Positions 12,301 through 18,300 of a stretch of DNA of 64,000 bases are shown piece after piece. The notes under the pieces are model-generated. The model was not told where the DNA came from, did not search any database, and saw nothing but the letters and a program-made list of their open reading frames with translations. This stretch comes from Synechococcus sp. UW105 (GTDB taxonomy: Bacteria; Cyanobacteriota; Cyanobacteriia; PCC-6307; Cyanobiaceae), in contig NZ_UCNN01000005.1 in the NCBI RefSeq assembly GCF_900473935.1, positions 1 to 64,000 of the forward strand, given 5' to 3'. The position numbers and the translations under genes were made by a program. Every line of letters begins with the position of its first letter. Position 1 is the stretch's first letter.

Positions 12301-15300
12301 AACAAAGGCGCTATTACCACAACTGGCAATAACTCAGCCGCCCTCATCGCGCAAAGCATCGGCGGTGGCGGCGGCTCAGGGGCCATCAACTGGGAAAAAT
12401 CAGATAACCGGAACGGGAACGAATCAACTCCTCTATTCCTTCTTGGTGGGATCAATGGAAGATCTGCCAATTCAGGCAACATTACAGTCAACAATCAATC
12501 CAACCTGACCACGACCGGCCTGGGATCGCCAGCACTGCTCATGCAAAGCATTGCGGGAGGAGGAGGCTCCATCCAATCGTTGAATGATGCCTACGCTGGC
12601 CTAATTCAATTCGGCTACGACTCAGGCACCAGCAGCAACACTCAAGCCTCCGCAGGCTCGATCAACTTCAACTCCAAAGGTGGCAGCGTCATCTCAACAT
12701 CTGGAGAGCGCTCAGCGGCTGCCATCCTGCAGTCGATTGGAGGAGGCGGTGGCTGGGGATTAGTAACTTCCAGGACACAATCCATGCTGGGCAGCGGATT
12801 TACTTTCGGGAAATATTTCACCGACACAAAAAATGTACGTTTTACGGGGATAGCAACAGGCGGACCAATCACTTCCAATGTCAGTGGAACCCTGCAAACC
12901 AGCGGCAATAACAGCCCTGCTTTTGTCGTTCAGACCATCGGCGGCGGCGGCGGGTTTGCAGGCAATGCAACAACTAATGGCTGGTTAGGGGCTTACATCA
13001 ATGCTGCCTCCGTCGGCATCACCGGTTCGAGCAATCTGCCAATGCCGATCGCCTGTCGCTTCGGGTCTTGCGAAATTCAACCGGTTGAACAAACAGTTCT
13101 GGCTGATATTGAAGGTGACCTGATCACGCAAGGTTCCACATCCCCGGTCATGCTTGTCCAGGCCATCGGTGGTGGTGGTGGCCGTCTTGGCACTGTTGGC
13201 GGTAACGCCACCCTCGGCCTCGACAGCCTTGGTGTCAGCAAAGGAGATGGCGGTGCCATTCGCGTGGTCAGCAATGCCGGTGCCTCTCTCACCTCCCTCG
13301 GCAATGATTCCGCTGCTCTGGTGATTCAATCCATCGGTGGTGGTGGTGGCTCAGTCAATTCCATCGGCGGAAACGCCACTCTCGGCGGCTCGGGCACCGG
13401 TAGCTTCCGTGCTGGTGCCATCACCCTCAACGGACCCTTCACTGCTCTCACCAAAGGCATCAACAGCCCCGGTGTAGTGATGCAATCCATCGGTGGTGGT
13501 GGTGGTCTCGCCGCTAATGTGGATGGCGATCAAATCAACTTCGGCACCGTCAGCACAGGCAACACCTCAGCCGGTGATGTCACTGCCATCAGTCAGCGCT
13601 GGAATATCTCAACGCAGAAACTCAACTCACCGGGCCTCATCCTCCAATCCATCGGCGGAGGCGGCGGCGTTGCCTACACCTCCAAATCCTCCGTCAGCCT
13701 TGGCGGCGATGTAGTTGGCCAAACCAGCTCCGGATCGATCAGCCTCACCTCCAAGAGCAACTCAAGGATCCAAACCACAGGTGTTTCTTCCCCAGCAGTA
13801 ATCGCCCAAACCATTGGCGGTGGCGGCGGTTACGTCGGTGGCGACGGCAGTGGTGATTCAGCTGCTGTGGAACTGGGTGGCAGTGGCCAAATGATCGGCA
13901 ATAGCGGTTCGATTGATCTTTACTTCAGCAGTGCCAGCAACCTGGTTACCACGGGCGTGCAATCGCAAGGGGTGATTGCCCAATCCATCGGTGGCGGCGG
14001 CGGTTTCACCTCCCAAAGCGGAGACATCATGCGCATCGGCATGGATGGCGGTATCGCCAATGCTTCCGATGTGCTCATCACCCAACAAGGCACGATCATC
14101 ACCACCGGCAAACACTCAGAAGGCATCGTTGCTCAATCAATTGGTGGTGGTGGCGGTAGCGCTGGAGCCAGCAGCACCAGCCTTGTGATGGGAGCCGCCA
14201 ATGCCAGCGGTAATGCCGGCAACGTCACCCTCAACAACACCGGCGGAACCATTCAGACCACAGGCGATTACAGCATCGGTGTGGTCGCCCAATCCGTTGG
14301 CGCCGGTGGTGGTCGGATCGGCAGTGCCAGCGGCTCTCTCACCCTTGGAGCTAACGGAGCCAGCGGCAATGCTGGCAATGTCACCATCAACAACACGGGT
14401 GGAACGATTGCAACCAGAGGCAATTACGCACCCTCTTACCTGATGCAATCCGTCGGTGGTGGCGGAGGCATGGTCGGCCTTGGTGACAGCAACGGCAGCG
14501 GTACCGTCATCCTCGGTGGTGGCAGCAGCGGCACCGCCGGCTCCGGCGGCAAACTCACTCTTATCGAAGGCGGTGGCATTCTCCAAGCCACGGGGCAATT
14601 CTCACCTGGCGTGATCCACCAATCCATCGGTGGCGGTGGTGGCTGGATCGGCAGCGTTCCCGCTGGCACCGTCCAACTCGGTGGCCTCACCACCGGGACC
14701 TCCACCAGCGCTGACCTCGAACTCACCCTCCCCTTTGAGATTCTCACCACCGGCGCTGCCAGCCCTGGAGCCGTTCTCCAGTCCATCGCTGGCGGTGGCG
14801 GCATCGTCGCTGATGTGGGCGGCAACGTCACCATCGGTGGCACCCAGCAAGCCAATGTCGACGCCTCCGCTGGCTCCCTCAACTACACCCAGCTCTCCCG
14901 CAGCATCACCACCGGTGGTGCTGACAGCCCCGGTGTTGTCCTCCAGTCCATCGGTGGTGGTGGTGGTCTCCTTGGTGCCGTCGATGGCAGCGTCACCACC
15001 GGCAGCACCTCAGCTGCCGGCAGCGATGTCCGCGGTGGGGCCATCACAGCCACCAGCGCTGCTCCCATCACCACCATCGGCATCAGCTCTCCTGGTTTCA
15101 CCATCCAATCCATCGGTGGCAGTGGAGCCCTCATCGGCAGTGCTCCAACCTCCGTCACAGCAGGCGGCAGCGGTTTTGGCGATAGCCGCTCAGGCGCCAT
15201 CACCTTCACCAACTCCGGTGAGATCAAAACCGCCGGTCTCAATTCCACCGGTGTGATCCTCCAGTCCATTGCTGGCGGCGGTCTCTACACCACCTCAGCT

Positions 15301-18300
15301 GGCAGCAACGCCGTCAGTCTCGGCGGCTCGGTGATCGGCAACAACGACAGCGCTGCCATCACCTTCACCAACTCCGGAGCCATCACGACTGTCGGCAGCA
15401 ATTCAGCAGCGATCGTCGCCCAATCCATCGCCGGTGGTGGTGGTGCTGTATTTGGCCTCGAAAACGCCACCGCCACATCCATCACGCTCGGTGGCGAAAA
15501 CGCCAGTGAAAACAAGGCCAGCGCCCTGAACCTGACCATCACCGGAAACCTCACCACCACAGGCAATCTCTCCCCTGCTCTGCTCGCCCAGTCCATCGGT
15601 GGTGGTGGTGGCTATGCACCTCTGCCCTCTGCCAACGCCCGCGCCGGTGCCATCAACAGTCTCAACCTTGATGGCAGCAGTGTTGAGCTCAACCTGAGCG
15701 CTGATGTGCTCACGACGGGCTTTGGCAGCGACGGCCTGCTAGTCCAATCCATCGGTGCTGGCGGTGGTGTCGTGGGCTCCTCCACAAGCTTCCTCACCAT
15801 GGGCGCATCGAACCTCGCCAACGGCGATGCAGCTGACGTCACCGTCAACAGCACAGGCACCATCAGCACCACCGGTGCACAATCCATCGGCATCTTTGCC
15901 CAGTCAATCGGCGCCGGTGGTGGACGCGCTGGCACCGCCGCCGGCAGCGTCACCCTCGGTGCCAACGGCGCCACTGGTGATGCCGGTAACGTCTCCCTCA
16001 ACCTCGCCGCTGACGGCGGTAACGGTTCAATCATCACCACAGGCGCGCAATCACCCGCCTTTGTGCTCCAGTCCGTCGGCGGCGGCGGTGGCCTGGTCTT
16101 CCCAAGCACCGACACCAGCAGCGGCGATCTTCTCCTCGGTGGTGGAACAGAAGGCAGCCAAGGTTCGGGCGGTGTGATCAGCTTCACGGCCGGAGGGAAC
16201 AGCGCCATCACCACCATCGGTGCAGGATCCAGCGGCCTCTCCTATCAATCCATTGGTGGCGGCGGTGGTTACACCGGCAGCACCAGTGCCAATGCCCAAC
16301 TGGGCGGCCGATACCTCGGCACATCCTCCGCTGCTGATCTCAGTCTCAGCAGTCAGATCAATGCCGCCACCAATGGAACCGATGCGGCAGCCTTGATGCT
16401 CCAATCCATTGGCGGCGGTGGCGGCCGCGTTGGCGACGTTGGCGGCAACGCCAACCTCGGCGGTACATCCGGCCTGCTCGGTACTCCGGAAGGCACAGGT
16501 GGTTCCCTCAATCTCACCATCGATTCCAACCTCATCAGCTCTGGTGATCGCGGCGCCGGTGCCATCGTTCAAGCAATCGGCGGTGGTGGTGGTGTCGCTG
16601 GCGCCATCGGCGGCAATGCCATCCTTGGCGGACAAGGCCTTGGCAATCGCAGCGCAGGAGCGCTGACGCTCACGATCAACAACAAGGTGGGCTCCGCTGG
16701 CAGTCATGCCCCTGGCCTGATCGCCCAGACCGTCGGCGGCGGTGGCGGCAGCGTCGACACCGTGGCAGGAAACCTCAGCCTCGGCCGCACCTCTTCGGTC
16801 GCCAACACCGGCAACACATCCGCCGCTGCCATCGAGCTCACGATCAACTCCGGTGCACAGCTGTTCAGCACTGGTAGTACCAGCCCGGCACTGATGGCTC
16901 AGACCATCGGCGGAGGCGGCGGGTTTGCCGCATCCACCACTGGGACCGTGCAGCTGGGCAGCGGCGGCAGCGGCACCCTCAATGCCAATGCAAGCGCAGG
17001 CGGCATCACGTGGAGCAATGCAGCCGGAGGCGTCGTGACGGAAAACACAGCAACGGGCGTGAAGGCCACCGAAGTGCCTGGAATCTCAACCAGCGGCAAT
17101 TTCTCTCCTGCCGTTGTGCTCCAATCCATCGGCGGTGGTGGTGGATACACCACCGGAGGTAGCAGCGTCAGCTTCTCCGCTGCTGACCATGGCGGCAGCT
17201 CCACAACCGCAGGTGACATCAGAGTCACCAATAGTGGTGTGATCACAACCAGCGGTGACAACAGCTTTGGCATGCTGATCCAAAGCATCGGTGGTGGTGG
17301 TGGTGTCGGCGGCTCCTCCTCGGGAGTGGTCAGTCTCAACAACACCAATAAAGACTCCAGCTCTGGCAACATCTGGCTCACCAACACCGGCACCATCCGC
17401 ACTAGCGGCAAAGGCTCCCATGCTGTCGTGGCTCAGAGTCTTGCCGGTGGTGGTGGCTTCGTCTTTGGCGGCGTCAACAAGGCCAGTGCCCATAAAGCCT
17501 TGAGCACCCCAAGCGGGACATCAGGCAACCTCACCTACAACAACTCAGGCACGATCAGCGCCACCGGCGAGAACGCTGTGGCCTTGCTCTTCCAAACAGC
17601 CACAGGCGGCGCCTACCTCTACCAAAACCCTGATGGGACGGTGAGCAACATCACTGAAGGCAGCACCGATACGGTCCAGTACACCGATGAATTCACGTAT
17701 GACGAACGTCAATACTTCGGTGCACGTGCCGGTGAAGTGAAAGTGATCAACACCGGTGTCATCATCTCCAGCGGGGAAGGTGGCATTGGCATCACCAAGA
17801 GCACAAGCGCCATCAGCGGCAACTTGAACGTTGTCAATGAAGCTGGTGCTGTCATTCAAGGTGGCACTGGCAGCGATGCGGCCGCCATCGTGCTGCCCAC
17901 AAACACCGTTGAACGCGTCACCAATTACGGCACCATCATTGGCGGCAGTGATGGCAGTGGTGAAGCCATTCGAGGCCCAGGTGGTCCGGATGAAATCAAA
18001 AACTACGGCGAAATCTCTGGAGACATCATCATTCCAGGGCTCACCAAGAACATCTACAACGCCCCGGATGCACGCCTCGAGTCGAACCTCGTTCTAGCCA
18101 ATGGCAATGTCACCCTTTATCAGCGTGGCGTTGTGAACCCCGGCGGTGAGTACCGCATCGGTGATCTCAAGGTCTACGCCAACTACGGAACCACCCACAC
18201 CTCCCTCTACGAGGCAGACCTCGTTCTCCGCTCCGGCAAAACTGACAACCTCACCACCCACTACCGCGCTGATCTCAACGGCACCGTTGAACTCCTCGCC

